49,939 nucleotides of DNA, taken from NCBI GenBank assembly GCA_046050465.1, contig JBJOPS010000022.1, positions 1-49,939 on the forward strand, given 5' to 3'. A program made the translations under genes and the position numbers. Within the stretch, counting starts at the first letter, position 1, and each line of letters opens with the position of its first letter. Shown here piece after piece: positions 26,232-33,508 of this stretch. Origin of the DNA: Egaibacter sp046050465. GTDB lineage: Bacteria > Pseudomonadota > Gammaproteobacteria > Burkholderiales > Burkholderiaceae_C. The notes under the pieces were generated by a model. That model was not told where the DNA came from and ran no database searches. It saw only the letters and a program-made list of their open reading frames with translations.

Positions 26232-26246
26232 TTGTCCGACGGACAA
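26232..26246. repeat. 15-bp perfect palindrome
   Basis: TTGTCCG-A-CGGACAA, with no start codon of an intact gene nearby. It looks like a GntR/TetR-type operator or the stem of a small hairpin. Its partner gene is not apparent. Confidence 0.5.
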
Positions 26247-26267
26247 TTGGGTCAAGCGACCAGCACA

Positions 26268-26582
26268 CCGGCATAGCTCCCCTGCATGCTGCTGATGATG
26301 TTGGTGTCGAGCAGGTAGGCCGCCTCATTACTGGTGGCCAGCAAATGGGTTGCGCCGTGTGCGGGTTTGACGGCGTTCAACCAGCAGGTCTTTGTTCTGG
26401 TTGAGCGACCCCACGTCCAGCAGGCCTTGCGAGTCTGTTGGTTTGTCCGGCACCACGATAGGTTGCACGGCCTTGCGTTGCACGTCGTGCTTGGGTTGGT
26501 CCTTCGTGGCGAACATTTGCAGACGCTCTTCGGCCGGGGCGTCAAAGAGGGCAATGCCACCGTTGGAGGCGAGGTGAAGTGT
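26268..26582 (-). pseudogene. possible degenerate gene remnant
   Basis: Two minus-strand frames with protein-like composition abut. One reads HLASNGGIALFDAPAEERLQ and continues to a stop near 26328. The other frame continues as ATSNEAAYLLDTNIISSMQG and ends near 26268. Joining them would need one frameshift, and the first frame has no upstream start (TAA near 26583). The YLLDTNIIS piece resembles the start of PIN-domain toxins, but the rest does not support a VapC. Low confidence; chance open frames are possible. Confidence 0.25.
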
Positions 26583-26629
26583 TTATTGGATGTCCCAAAC
26601 CCGACATGCACATGCTATGGCGCATGAGC

Positions 26630-28363
26630 CTATCGATTGACTGCGTGCTGCACCGCCCGATACGCAAACACCAACCCTGGCCCGATGGTGATGCCCGGCG
26701 CAGTGTAGACACCACCCATGATGGAATGCATGTCGTTGCCCACGGCGTACAGGCTGGTGATGGGTTGCTCGTTGTTGCCCAGCACCTGGGCGTGTTCGTT
26801 GGTGGCCAGGCCGGTGCTGGCGCCGATGTCACCGGGGTACAGGCGCACGGCGTAATAGGGCGCTTGCGTCAGCGCACCCAGGTTGGGGTTCTTGCCGGGT
26901 GAGGTGGGGTCACCGATGTTTTGCTGGTAAGCGGTGACGCCGCGCTGGAAGTCGGGGTCCACACCTGTTTGGGCGTAGGTGTTGATCTTGCTAACGTTGG
27001 CTTTCAGGCCTTCGGCGTTGATGCCGAGCTTGCTGGCCAGTTCATCGAGCGTTTTGCCCTCGGTCAGGTAACCATCGGCCAGAAAAGGCGCTAATGCTCT
27101 TCCACCCGATTTGCCACCGGGGCGCACCATGCCCAGGCCGTATTTGCACAGTGCTTCGGCATCGCAAATCAGATAAGCCGGTGTGGACGGAGTGCGCTGG
27201 TTGGCCTGCTGCATGGCCAGGGCAAACTGGTGGTACGAGGTGCTTTCGTTCACGAAACGTTCGCCGGCCTGGTTCACCGTCAGCATGCCGGGCTTGGCGC
27301 GGTCCATCACGAAATGCGGGAACGCAGCCGTGCTGCCGTCGGCGCGCTTGCGCAGCGACACGGGCGCCCAGAACGCGTGGGTGATGTCGGCCTGGCCGTA
27401 GTGCGCGCCAATCTGGCGGGCCACGTCATGTGCCTCACCGGTGTGACCCGGTGCGGCCGGGCACCACAGGGAATCAACGCCCGGCAGCATGGTCTGGCGC
27501 AGGGCCGGGTGGCGGTTGAAACCACCGCTGGCGAGGATGACGCCGTTGGTGACCCGCACGTTGTGAAGCTGCCCGTTGTGCTGCAAGGTGACGGATGTCA
27601 CCGCGTTGTTGCTGTGCGTGATGCCTTCGATGGACGTGTTCAGCGCAAGCGACACCTTGCTGTGTTTTGACAGCGAATACAACAGCCGGGCGACCAATGC
27701 ATTGCCCATCACCAGACGGGTGCCACGTGCATGACCCAGCCGGTCTGACGCGTGGCGCAGCACGATCTTTACCGAGTGCTTCAGTGAAGCGAAAGATTTC
27801 GTCATGCCCAGCAGGTGGTTGATGTCGGTGCGGTCCACCATCATGCCGCCGAGCACGGTGAACTCGGGAATGGGCGGGCGGATGAGCTTGAACAGGTCTC
27901 CCAGCAGGCGGCCGTCGAACGGCACCGGTTCGAGTGCGCGGCCGTTCAGCGTGGAGCCGCCCAGATCAGAGATGTAGTCCGGGTGTTTGGCGTAGGGGCG
28001 AAATTGCACGTCCGAATTCGATTCGATGTGCCGGATCGCCTGTGGCCCGGCGTCCAGAAACGCCTGGCGCAGCGATGCGGGTGTGCGCTCGCCGATGGCG
28101 TTGGTCAGGTAGCGGGCGGCGTCGGCCAGCGTGTCGGTGGGGTTCACGGCTGCGGCGTGATGCGTACCCGGCACCCAGGTGGTGCCTGCAGACAGTGCGG
28201 TGGTGCCACCGACATAGGGGGTGCGCTCCACCACGAGAACGCTTTTGCCTGCCAGTGCGGCAAACAGGGCAGCGGCCAGGCCTGCACCACCGGCGCCTAT
28301 CACGACGATGTCGTAGGCGGAATTTCCAGACGTGGCGTCAGGCAATGTATCGAGAACCTGCAT
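26630..28363 (-). CDS. FAD-dependent dehydrogenase, 3-ketosteroid delta1-dehydrogenase-like
   Basis: A 577-residue flavoprotein of the FAD-binding-2 (KstD/fumarate reductase) family. The dinucleotide motif VVIGAGGAGLAAA is at ~20-33, followed by GGTTALSAGTTWVP. The C-terminal substrate/FAD region reads PYYAVRLYPGDIGAS...GNDMHSIMGGVYTAPGITIGPG, where the Tyr aligns with the catalytic tyrosine of KstD. Such enzymes desaturate keto-rings next to the carbonyl. It lies four bases after an AroE-like gene in one operon and has a paralogue at 30132-31907. A cyclohexanone- or cyclohexenone-carboxylate substrate is therefore more likely than a steroid, since no steroid genes are present. Confidence 0.8.
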   Translation of the reverse strand: MQVLDTLPDATSGNSAYDIVVIGAGGAGLAAALFAALAGKSVLVVERTPYVGGTTALSAGTTWVPGTHHAAAVNPTDTLADAARYLTNAIGERTPASLRQAFLDAGPQAIRHIESNSDVQFRPYAKHPDYISDLGGSTLNGRALEPVPFDGRLLGDLFKLIRPPIPEFTVLGGMMVDRTDINHLLGMTKSFASLKHSVKIVLRHASDRLGHARGTRLVMGNALVARLLYSLSKHSKVSLALNTSIEGITHSNNAVTSVTLQHNGQLHNVRVTNGVILASGGFNRHPALRQTMLPGVDSLWCPAAPGHTGEAHDVARQIGAHYGQADITHAFWAPVSLRKRADGSTAAFPHFVMDRAKPGMLTVNQAGERFVNESTSYHQFALAMQQANQRTPSTPAYLICDAEALCKYGLGMVRPGGKSGGRALAPFLADGYLTEGKTLDELASKLGINAEGLKANVSKINTYAQTGVDPDFQRGVTAYQQNIGDPTSPGKNPNLGALTQAPYYAVRLYPGDIGASTGLATNEHAQVLGNNEQPITSLYAVGNDMHSIMGGVYTAPGITIGPGLVFAYRAVQHAVNR

Positions 28364-28367
28364 GTCA

Positions 28368-29162
28368 TCAGGCCTTCAGCAGAAAGTCCACCATCAGATC
28401 GCGCACGCGGCCAAACATATGCGCGCCGGTCATGGTGGCGCAGCCCTTGGCGCGTGCCGTAGCGATGAGTGGTGTGATGGCGGGCGCTGTGATGACGCAG
28501 CCCACGAACGTGTTGGCTGCAAGCTTCCCCGCATGCAGTGGATAGGAGTCTGTCTCCTTCATGCCCACAGGCGTGGCGTTGAGCACGATGTCATAGCCGG
28601 TGGGGTCGGGGCTGCCGTGTGTCACCTGCGCCTTGTTCAGGCTGGCCAGGCGGTCCACCAGCGTGGTGCGGCGCTTCACATCTTCGTCGTGGATAGCCAG
28701 TTGGCTGACGCCGGCCATTACCAGCGCATGGGCAATGGCCGAACCGGCACCCCCGGCACCGACCAGCAGGGCTTTTTTACCCTCGGGCTGGCAACCGTTG
28801 TCGCGCATGGCCTGCACGAAGCCCAGGCCGTCGAACATGTCACCGTGCCACGTGCCGTTGGCATTGCGGCGCATGGTGTTGACGGTGTGCAGGAACGCGG
28901 CGCTGTCCGATGCGGTTGCGCACAGGTCAAAACAGGCAAACTTGTGCGGCACGGTGACGATGATGCCGTCCACGTTTTTGGCCAGCGCCACACCCGCCAG
29001 CCAGGCAGCCAGATTACTTGGCGCCACGTGGGCGGGCATGACCATGGCGTTGTGTCCCCGCTCCTGATAAGCCTGGGTCACACCTGCGGGAGATTTGACC
29101 TGGGCGATGGGGTCGCCGACGATGAAGTGCACGCGCGTGGCACCGTTGAGTGTGTCTTGCAT
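28368..29162 (-). CDS. Divergent shikimate-dehydrogenase paralogue
   Basis: A 264-residue AroE-family protein. It keeps the catalytic lysine (VTVPHK), the VNTM segment and the Rossmann motif VGAGGAGSAIAHAL. Two substrate-contacting motifs differ from canonical AroE: the SxS..HN site is replaced by VKSPAGVTQAY, and NTDGxG by MFDGLGF. It probably oxidises a related cyclic hydroxy acid rather than shikimate itself, or quinate. It is first in a leftward operon with the KstD-like gene, divergent from an IclR regulator, with three IclR-type boxes upstream. No strong ribosome site is seen. Confidence 0.82.
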   Translation of the reverse strand: MQDTLNGATRVHFIVGDPIAQVKSPAGVTQAYQERGHNAMVMPAHVAPSNLAAWLAGVALAKNVDGIIVTVPHKFACFDLCATASDSAAFLHTVNTMRRNANGTWHGDMFDGLGFVQAMRDNGCQPEGKKALLVGAGGAGSAIAHALVMAGVSQLAIHDEDVKRRTTLVDRLASLNKAQVTHGSPDPTGYDIVLNATPVGMKETDSYPLHAGKLAANTFVGCVITAPAITPLIATARAKGCATMTGAHMFGRVRDLMVDFLLKA

Positions 29163-29195
29163 GGTGATGGGAGCTTTGAGCGGTTTTGGCGTAAA

Positions 29196-29250
29196 TGGAA
29201 TTGAATTCTACAATAAATGGAACATAATTCCAAAATGGAATATAATTCAG
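29196..29250. promoter_or_regulatory. three tandem IclR-type operator boxes
   Basis: TGGAA-N5-TTCCA-like 15-mers occur at 29196-29210 (ending TTCTA), 29218-29232 (perfect TGGAACATAATTCCA) and 29236-29250 (ending TTCAG). They resemble the IclR consensus TGGAAATNATTTCCA and fill the divergent gap between the AroE-like gene and the iclR gene. Confidence 0.7.
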
Positions 29251-29268
29251 AAAACCGAGACATCCACG

Positions 29269-29294
29269 GAAATGGATGACAGAAATGGATGACA
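29269..29294 (+). repeat. tandem duplication of a 13-bp unit in the iclR leader
   Basis: GAAATGGATGACA occurs twice back to back (29269-29281 and 29282-29294). Each copy holds ATG GAT GAC, giving tiny open frames of 4-6 codons just ahead of the iclR start, without clear ribosome sites. Confidence 0.6.
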
Positions 29295-29307
29295 GATAGG
29301 GCACACG

Positions 29308-30135
29308 ATGAGTGGCGTACTGGATAGAACCCTGGGCATTCTGGAATTGCTGTCCCTGCACGGCGAGGGCGTCGAACTGGCTACGGTTGCGGATCAGTTG
29401 AACATGCCCCGCAGTGCCGCGCACCGCCTGCTGACCGACCTGGTACGTTGCGGCTATGTGCGGCAGGTGCGCGATCACGGTGAATACATGCTGACCACCA
29501 AGCTGGTGTCGATGGGCCTGTCGTTTCTGAGCCGAAGCGGCATTGTGGATTTCGCCCAGCCGCTGCTGGACCGCCTGGCGGAAGTGTCCGGTGAGCTGGT
29601 GCGCCTGTCGGTGGTTGATGGCAACCGCCTGACCTGGGTTGCGCGCGCGCAGGGTGCCCGGCAGGGGCTTCGTTATGATCCGGACATGGGCAGCGATGCG
29701 AAGCTGTCGTGTTCGTCGTCCGGCCTGGCGTGGATGTCGTGCCTGACTGATGAAGAAGCGCTGGCGCTGGTTTCGCAGCAGGGCCTGGGGCAATCCAGCG
29801 AGTTCGGCCCCAACGCACCATCCAGCCTGAAAGCGGTGCTCGACGCTGTGCACGAGGCGCGCACGCTGGGTTACAGCCTGACGGTGGAAACCTACACGCC
29901 GGGCCTGAACGCCATTGGTGCGCCCGTGCGTTTGAAGGGTCAACCGCCGATGGGCATGATCACCATCGCAGGCCCGACCGTTCGATTTACCGAAGAAAAA
30001 ATGCGGGCACTGGCACCCACACTGCTGGAGGTGGCTGCGCAAATGGCCGCTGCCAGCGGAGCATCACCGTTCTTTAATCAGCGTTTGCCCAAGGTGGGGC
30101 GTCAGGCGCTGGCCCAGCCTATTTACGCAGAATGA
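29308..30135 (+). CDS. IclR-family transcriptional regulator
   Basis: A 275-residue regulator. The N-terminal winged helix (VLDRTLGILELLSLHGEGVELATVADQLNMPRSAAHRLLTDL) is followed by an IclR effector domain (residues ~85-255, SGLAWMSCL...AIGAPV). AGGG at 29298-29301 supports ATG 29308. It shares an ATGA overlap with the next gene, so regulator and flavoenzyme are co-translated. Three operator-like boxes sit in its own upstream region, suggesting that it controls both divergent arms and itself. IclR regulators of aromatic-acid catabolism (PcaR, PobR types) are common precedents. Confidence 0.9.
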   Translation: MSGVLDRTLGILELLSLHGEGVELATVADQLNMPRSAAHRLLTDLVRCGYVRQVRDHGEYMLTTKLVSMGLSFLSRSGIVDFAQPLLDRLAEVSGELVRLSVVDGNRLTWVARAQGARQGLRYDPDMGSDAKLSCSSSGLAWMSCLTDEEALALVSQQGLGQSSEFGPNAPSSLKAVLDAVHEARTLGYSLTVETYTPGLNAIGAPVRLKGQPPMGMITIAGPTVRFTEEKMRALAPTLLEVAAQMAAASGASPFFNQRLPKVGRQALAQPIYAE

Positions 30136-31907
30136 GCGGGGCTGGCCGGCTCGACGAATCTGTCGACCTTCTCGTTATTGGCTCGGGCGCCGGCGGGCTG
30201 TCTGCGGCGGTGACGGCAGCGCACCTGGGCCTCAAGGTGCTGGTGGTGGAGAAGGAAGCGCAATACGGCGGTACCACCGCCTGGTCCGGCGGCTGGATGT
30301 GGGTGCCACGCAATCCGCTGGCGATTGCAGCGGGAATTGCCGAAGACATCTCTCAACCGCTGTCTTACCTGAAGCACGAGCTGGGTGCCCGGTATGACGA
30401 GGCGCTTGCGTTGGCCTTTTTGAGTAATGGTCCCCGGATGGTCGAGTTTTTCAAGGATCAGACCGCGCTGCAATTCATCGATGGCAACGCCATCCCTGAC
30501 TTCCATGGCCGCACGCCGGATGCTTCTGTGGGTGGACGTTCCATTTGCGCTGCACCGTTTGATGGTCGCCAGCTTGGTGCCAACATCGCGGCCTTGAAGC
30601 CTCCGTTGCCCGAGACAACCTTATGGGGCATGGGCATTGCGTCGGGCGCGGAGCTGCGTCATTTCCTGAACGCCATGCGGTCGCCAGTTTCGTTCTGGTA
30701 CGTGACCAAACAGGTGCTGCGCTACTGGTGCGACCAGCTGATTCATCGCCGCGGCATGCGGTTGGTCAACGGCAATGCGCTGGTCGCAGGTCTCGCGGCC
30801 TCTGCTTTTGCCAAGGGGGTAGAGATTCGCACAAACAGTCCCGCTCGCCGCTTGCTGGTGGAAGAAGGCAGGGTCGTGGGTGCTGTTGTGGGCTGCCCTG
30901 GCGGTGACGTCGAAGTTCGTGCCCGCTGTGGTGTGGTGCTGGCTTGTGGCGGGTTCCCCCACGACGTTGCCCGTAAAAAAGAACTATTGCCCCATGCGCC
31001 CACTGGTCAGGAGCATTGGTCTGCCGCCTCGCGTGGCAACACGGGTGATGGTTTGCGTCTGGGCGAAGCCGCTGGCGGCGTGGTGGCAACCGATCTGGTG
31101 CAGGCCGCCGCGCTGGCTCCGGTGTCTTTGGTCCCTCGCGCCGACGGCTCAGTGGCCCATTTCCCGCATTTGATCGAACGCGCTAAGCCGGGCTTGATCG
31201 CTGTTACCCGCCACGGGAACCGTTTCACTAATGAGGCCGACTCGTACCACGACTTCATGTGCAGTCTGCTGGCCGCCACGCCTGCCGGGGAACCGGTTGA
31301 AGCCTGGCTGGTGTGTGACCACCGCTTCATTCGCCGCTACGGGCTGGGCGCAGTCAAGCCAGCGCCCATGCCCATGAGCAGCATGCTGGCCAACGGCTAC
31401 CTGAAACGCGGCGACACGCTGGAAGCATTGGCTCAGGCCTGCAGCATCCACGCCGAAGCACTGCAAAAAACCGTGCTGCGCTACAACCTGCAGGCGCTCA
31501 AAGGTGTGGACGACGACTTCGCCAAAGGCGAAACCCCTTACAACCGAGTCCAGGGCGATACCGCCCATGCAGAGGCCACGGGGCTGGCCAACCCCTGCAT
31601 GGCGCCAATGCAGCGCGGGCCGTATTACGCTGTGAAAGTGGTGCCCGGCAGCCTGGGCACGTTTGCAGGCCTGCGCGTCAACGCCCGGGCGCAGGTGCTG
31701 AATGCGCAGGGCCAGCCCATTGCGGGCCTGTACGCCGGGGGCAACGACATGGCCAGCATGATGGGGGGCAACTATCCCGCAGGCGGCATCACGCTGGGGC
31801 CGGCCATGACCTTTGGTTTTATCGCCGCGCACCATGCAGCGGGTGTGGAGCCACAAAACCATTTTCAAGGCTTTTTTACCCATAAAAAAAGCCCTAAGCC
31901 CTCATGA
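30132..31907 (+). CDS. Second FAD-dependent KstD-like dehydrogenase
   Basis: A 591-residue paralogue of the flavoprotein at 26630-28363, sharing its layout. FAD motif LLVIGSGAGGLSAAV is at ~13-27, then GGTTAWSGGWMWVP. The C-terminal PYYAVKVVPGSLGTFAGLRV and GNDMASMMGGNYPAGGITLGPAMTFG include the KstD-type tyrosine. The ATG overlaps the iclR stop (ATGA). The last ~11 residues (FFTHKKSPKPS) come from a hairpin and a short interspersed repeat. The original C-terminus may therefore have ended slightly differently. It probably acts on a keto-cyclohexane/cyclohexene carboxylate in the same pathway as its paralogue. Confidence 0.8.
   Translation: MSGAGRLDESVDLLVIGSGAGGLSAAVTAAHLGLKVLVVEKEAQYGGTTAWSGGWMWVPRNPLAIAAGIAEDISQPLSYLKHELGARYDEALALAFLSNGPRMVEFFKDQTALQFIDGNAIPDFHGRTPDASVGGRSICAAPFDGRQLGANIAALKPPLPETTLWGMGIASGAELRHFLNAMRSPVSFWYVTKQVLRYWCDQLIHRRGMRLVNGNALVAGLAASAFAKGVEIRTNSPARRLLVEEGRVVGAVVGCPGGDVEVRARCGVVLACGGFPHDVARKKELLPHAPTGQEHWSAASRGNTGDGLRLGEAAGGVVATDLVQAAALAPVSLVPRADGSVAHFPHLIERAKPGLIAVTRHGNRFTNEADSYHDFMCSLLAATPAGEPVEAWLVCDHRFIRRYGLGAVKPAPMPMSSMLANGYLKRGDTLEALAQACSIHAEALQKTVLRYNLQALKGVDDDFAKGETPYNRVQGDTAHAEATGLANPCMAPMQRGPYYAVKVVPGSLGTFAGLRVNARAQVLNAQGQPIAGLYAGGNDMASMMGGNYPAGGITLGPAMTFGFIAAHHAAGVEPQNHFQGFFTHKKSPKPS
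31869..31893 (+). terminator. AT-rich hairpin overlapping the flavoprotein gene end
   Basis: GGCTTTTTT (31869-31877) is complementary to AAAAAAGCC (31885-31893), giving a 9-bp stem inside the last codons of the flavoprotein gene. It is part of, or adjacent to, the repeat at 31896-31942; terminator activity is uncertain. Confidence 0.35.
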
Positions 31908-31942
31908 TATATGCGTGAGCAGCTCTTATTTTTATAGCATTT
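31896..31942 (+). repeat. short interspersed repeat, intergenic copy
   Basis: The copy begins AAGCCCTCATGATATATGCG, contains GTGAGCAGCTC and ends TTTTATAGCATTT. It supplies the stop codon of the upstream flavoprotein gene and lies 19 bp before the NIPSNAP gene. I used it as the reference for the four copies inside coding regions. Confidence 0.7.
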
Positions 31943-31961
31943 ACACGAAAGACCCTTCATC

Positions 31962-32588
31962 ATGTACTACGAACTCGCCACCATGACCCTGCCGTTTGGC
32001 ACCGCCGGGCAAGCCGCCACCAACGTGCAGACCTATTGCAGCAGCCCTGATGCCGGAGGCGAACTGCTGGGCTGCTGGTTCACGGATATTGGCCAGCTCA
32101 ACCAGATGATCGTGCTGCGCGGCTTTGCTGACCTGGCCACGTTGCAGGCAGAGCGCGAGCGCACGCAACAGAGCCCCAGCCCTTTCGGGTGCGGCGATAT
32201 CTTCCAGAGCCTGGAGCAGCACAGCTACCAGGGTTTTCCGTGGATGAAGCCGGTGCGCCCCAGCGCCGAGTCCGGCATCACCGGTCCGGTCTATGAAATT
32301 CGCACCTACGGCATCAAGCCCGGTGGTGTGCAGCCCACGATTGATTTGTGGGCACAGTACGTGCCGCCACGCGAGAAGCTCTCGCCTTGTGTCATCGCCA
32401 TGGTCGCGCTGGACGGGCCGCTGCGTTTCACCAATATCTGGGCCTACCCCTCGCTGGATGCACGCAGCAAAGCGCGGGCCGACGCGGTAGCGCAGGGCAT
32501 CTGGCCGCCCAAGGGTGGCCCGGCGCACCTCACTACGAACATGGTCTCGACCATTGCCATGCCCACTGCGGTGTCGCCGTTAAAGTAG
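31962..32588 (+). CDS. NIPSNAP family protein
   Basis: A 208-residue protein made of two ferredoxin-like halves. The first is MYYELATMTLPFG...ELLGCWFTDIGQLNQMIVLRGF. The second is VYEIRTYGIKPGGVQPTIDLW...FTNIWAYPSLDAR. This is the NIPSNAP/Dabb-like pattern. Such proteins occur in catabolic operons, but no enzymatic role is firmly known. Here it sits between a KstD-like flavoenzyme and a TIM-barrel protein on the same strand. A cyclase or isomerase helper role on a ring intermediate is possible; this is inference. Confidence 0.8.
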   Translation: MYYELATMTLPFGTAGQAATNVQTYCSSPDAGGELLGCWFTDIGQLNQMIVLRGFADLATLQAERERTQQSPSPFGCGDIFQSLEQHSYQGFPWMKPVRPSAESGITGPVYEIRTYGIKPGGVQPTIDLWAQYVPPREKLSPCVIAMVALDGPLRFTNIWAYPSLDARSKARADAVAQGIWPPKGGPAHLTTNMVSTIAMPTAVSPLK

Positions 32589-32604
32589 ATGGCTGGAGCC
32601 TGCC

Positions 32605-33429
32605 ATGTCCCTCATGTCTCGCGTCTATTCCCTGGCCTATCTGACCTCGCGCCGCTGCACCCCGCCCGAGGCGATCCGTATTGCCGCAGCAAACGGCTAC
32701 GCCCATGTGGGCCTGCGCCTGTGGCCCAATGCACCCGGCGCACCGCTGCAGCATCTGTTGGGCCTGCCCGATGTGCTGCGTGAAACCATAGCGGCGCAAA
32801 AGGACACGGGTGTGGGCGTGTTTGATCTGGAAATTATCCGCATCGGCGACAACTTTGACCCGTATGCTTGGGATGCCCTGTATGAAGCGGGCGCTGCACT
32901 GAAAGCCAGAGCCATTCTGGTGGCCGGTGACGACAGGGAGGAAGCACGCCTGACCCATAACTACGCTCGTTTATGCGAAGTCATGAAACCGTATGGCTTG
33001 ACGGCTGACCTCGAATTCATGCCCTGGACGGCCGTGCCGGACGCTCGGTCAGCTTTGCGCATCATCCATAACGCGGGCAAACCGTCCAACGCGGGTATTC
33101 TGGTGGATGCATTGCACTTTGGCCGCTCTACCACCTCGCTGGAGGACATCCGTGCCATCCCGCGCGAGCTGCTGCACTACGCCCAGATGTGCGACGCCGA
33201 AGCGGGCACGCATTTCACCACCGAGCAGATGATCCACACCGCACGCTGCGAACGCCTGCTGCCGGGCGATGGCAATATTGATCTGAAAGGTCTGTTCGAC
33301 GCGCTACCGGCTGATTTGCCGGTCAGTGTGGAGATTGTGAATTTCGAGCGTGAGGCAACAGCCGATCCAACTGAATGGGCGACCATCTGTCTGGCCGCGA
33401 GTCGGCCCTGCCTGGAGCCAGGGCACTGA
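32605..33429 (+). CDS. Xylose-isomerase-like TIM-barrel protein (possible 3-dehydroshikimate dehydratase or epimerase)
   Basis: A 274-residue protein of the sugar phosphate isomerase/epimerase (AP endonuclease 2) superfamily. Candidate metal ligands are the Glu in ADLEFMPW, Asp and His in LVDALHFGRS, and the terminal Glu in SVEIVNFE. GGAG lies eight bases before ATG 32605. AsbF/QuiC-type 3-dehydroshikimate dehydratases share this fold. With an AroE-like gene in the cluster and protocatechuate genes 7 kb away, that activity is attractive but unproven. A 2-keto-myo-inositol dehydratase-like or epimerase role remains possible. Confidence 0.75.
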   Translation: MSLMSRVYSLAYLTSRRCTPPEAIRIAAANGYAHVGLRLWPNAPGAPLQHLLGLPDVLRETIAAQKDTGVGVFDLEIIRIGDNFDPYAWDALYEAGAALKARAILVAGDDREEARLTHNYARLCEVMKPYGLTADLEFMPWTAVPDARSALRIIHNAGKPSNAGILVDALHFGRSTTSLEDIRAIPRELLHYAQMCDAEAGTHFTTEQMIHTARCERLLPGDGNIDLKGLFDALPADLPVSVEIVNFEREATADPTEWATICLAASRPCLEPGH

Positions 33430-33458
33430 AACTCTTCGTTGCTATTGCACAAAGAAAA

Positions 33459-33488
33459 GCCCCAACCGCCGGTGAGGGATGTTGGGGC
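33459..33488. terminator. bidirectional rho-independent terminator
   Basis: GCCCCAAC (33459-33466) pairs with GTTGGGGC (33481-33488), an 8-bp stem, with an A-run on one side (AAAGAAAA) and TTT on the other. It ends both the rightward TIM-barrel transcript and the leftward rpoD transcript. Confidence 0.85.
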
Positions 33489-33508
33489 TTTGACCGTGGC
33501 GGCAACGG

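Larger units (their letters stand above)
26165..26629. other. 465-bp stretch without an intact gene
   Basis: No complete coding frame with a plausible start is seen here. It holds a CATTGAG direct repeat (26210-26216 and 26223-26229), a perfect palindrome at 26232-26246 and a possible degenerate gene on the minus strand. It may be a scar of a lost gene. Confidence 0.6.

Noticed and set aside
26268..26360. VapC-type toxin suggested by YLLDTNIIS
   Set aside because: Only this nine-residue piece fits; it lies at the end of a short frame, without the acidic PIN residues that should follow or an antitoxin gene.
26630..28363. Steroid delta1-dehydrogenase assignment taken literally
   Set aside because: No other steroid-degradation genes occur nearby; the AroE-like and IclR context favours a small ring acid.
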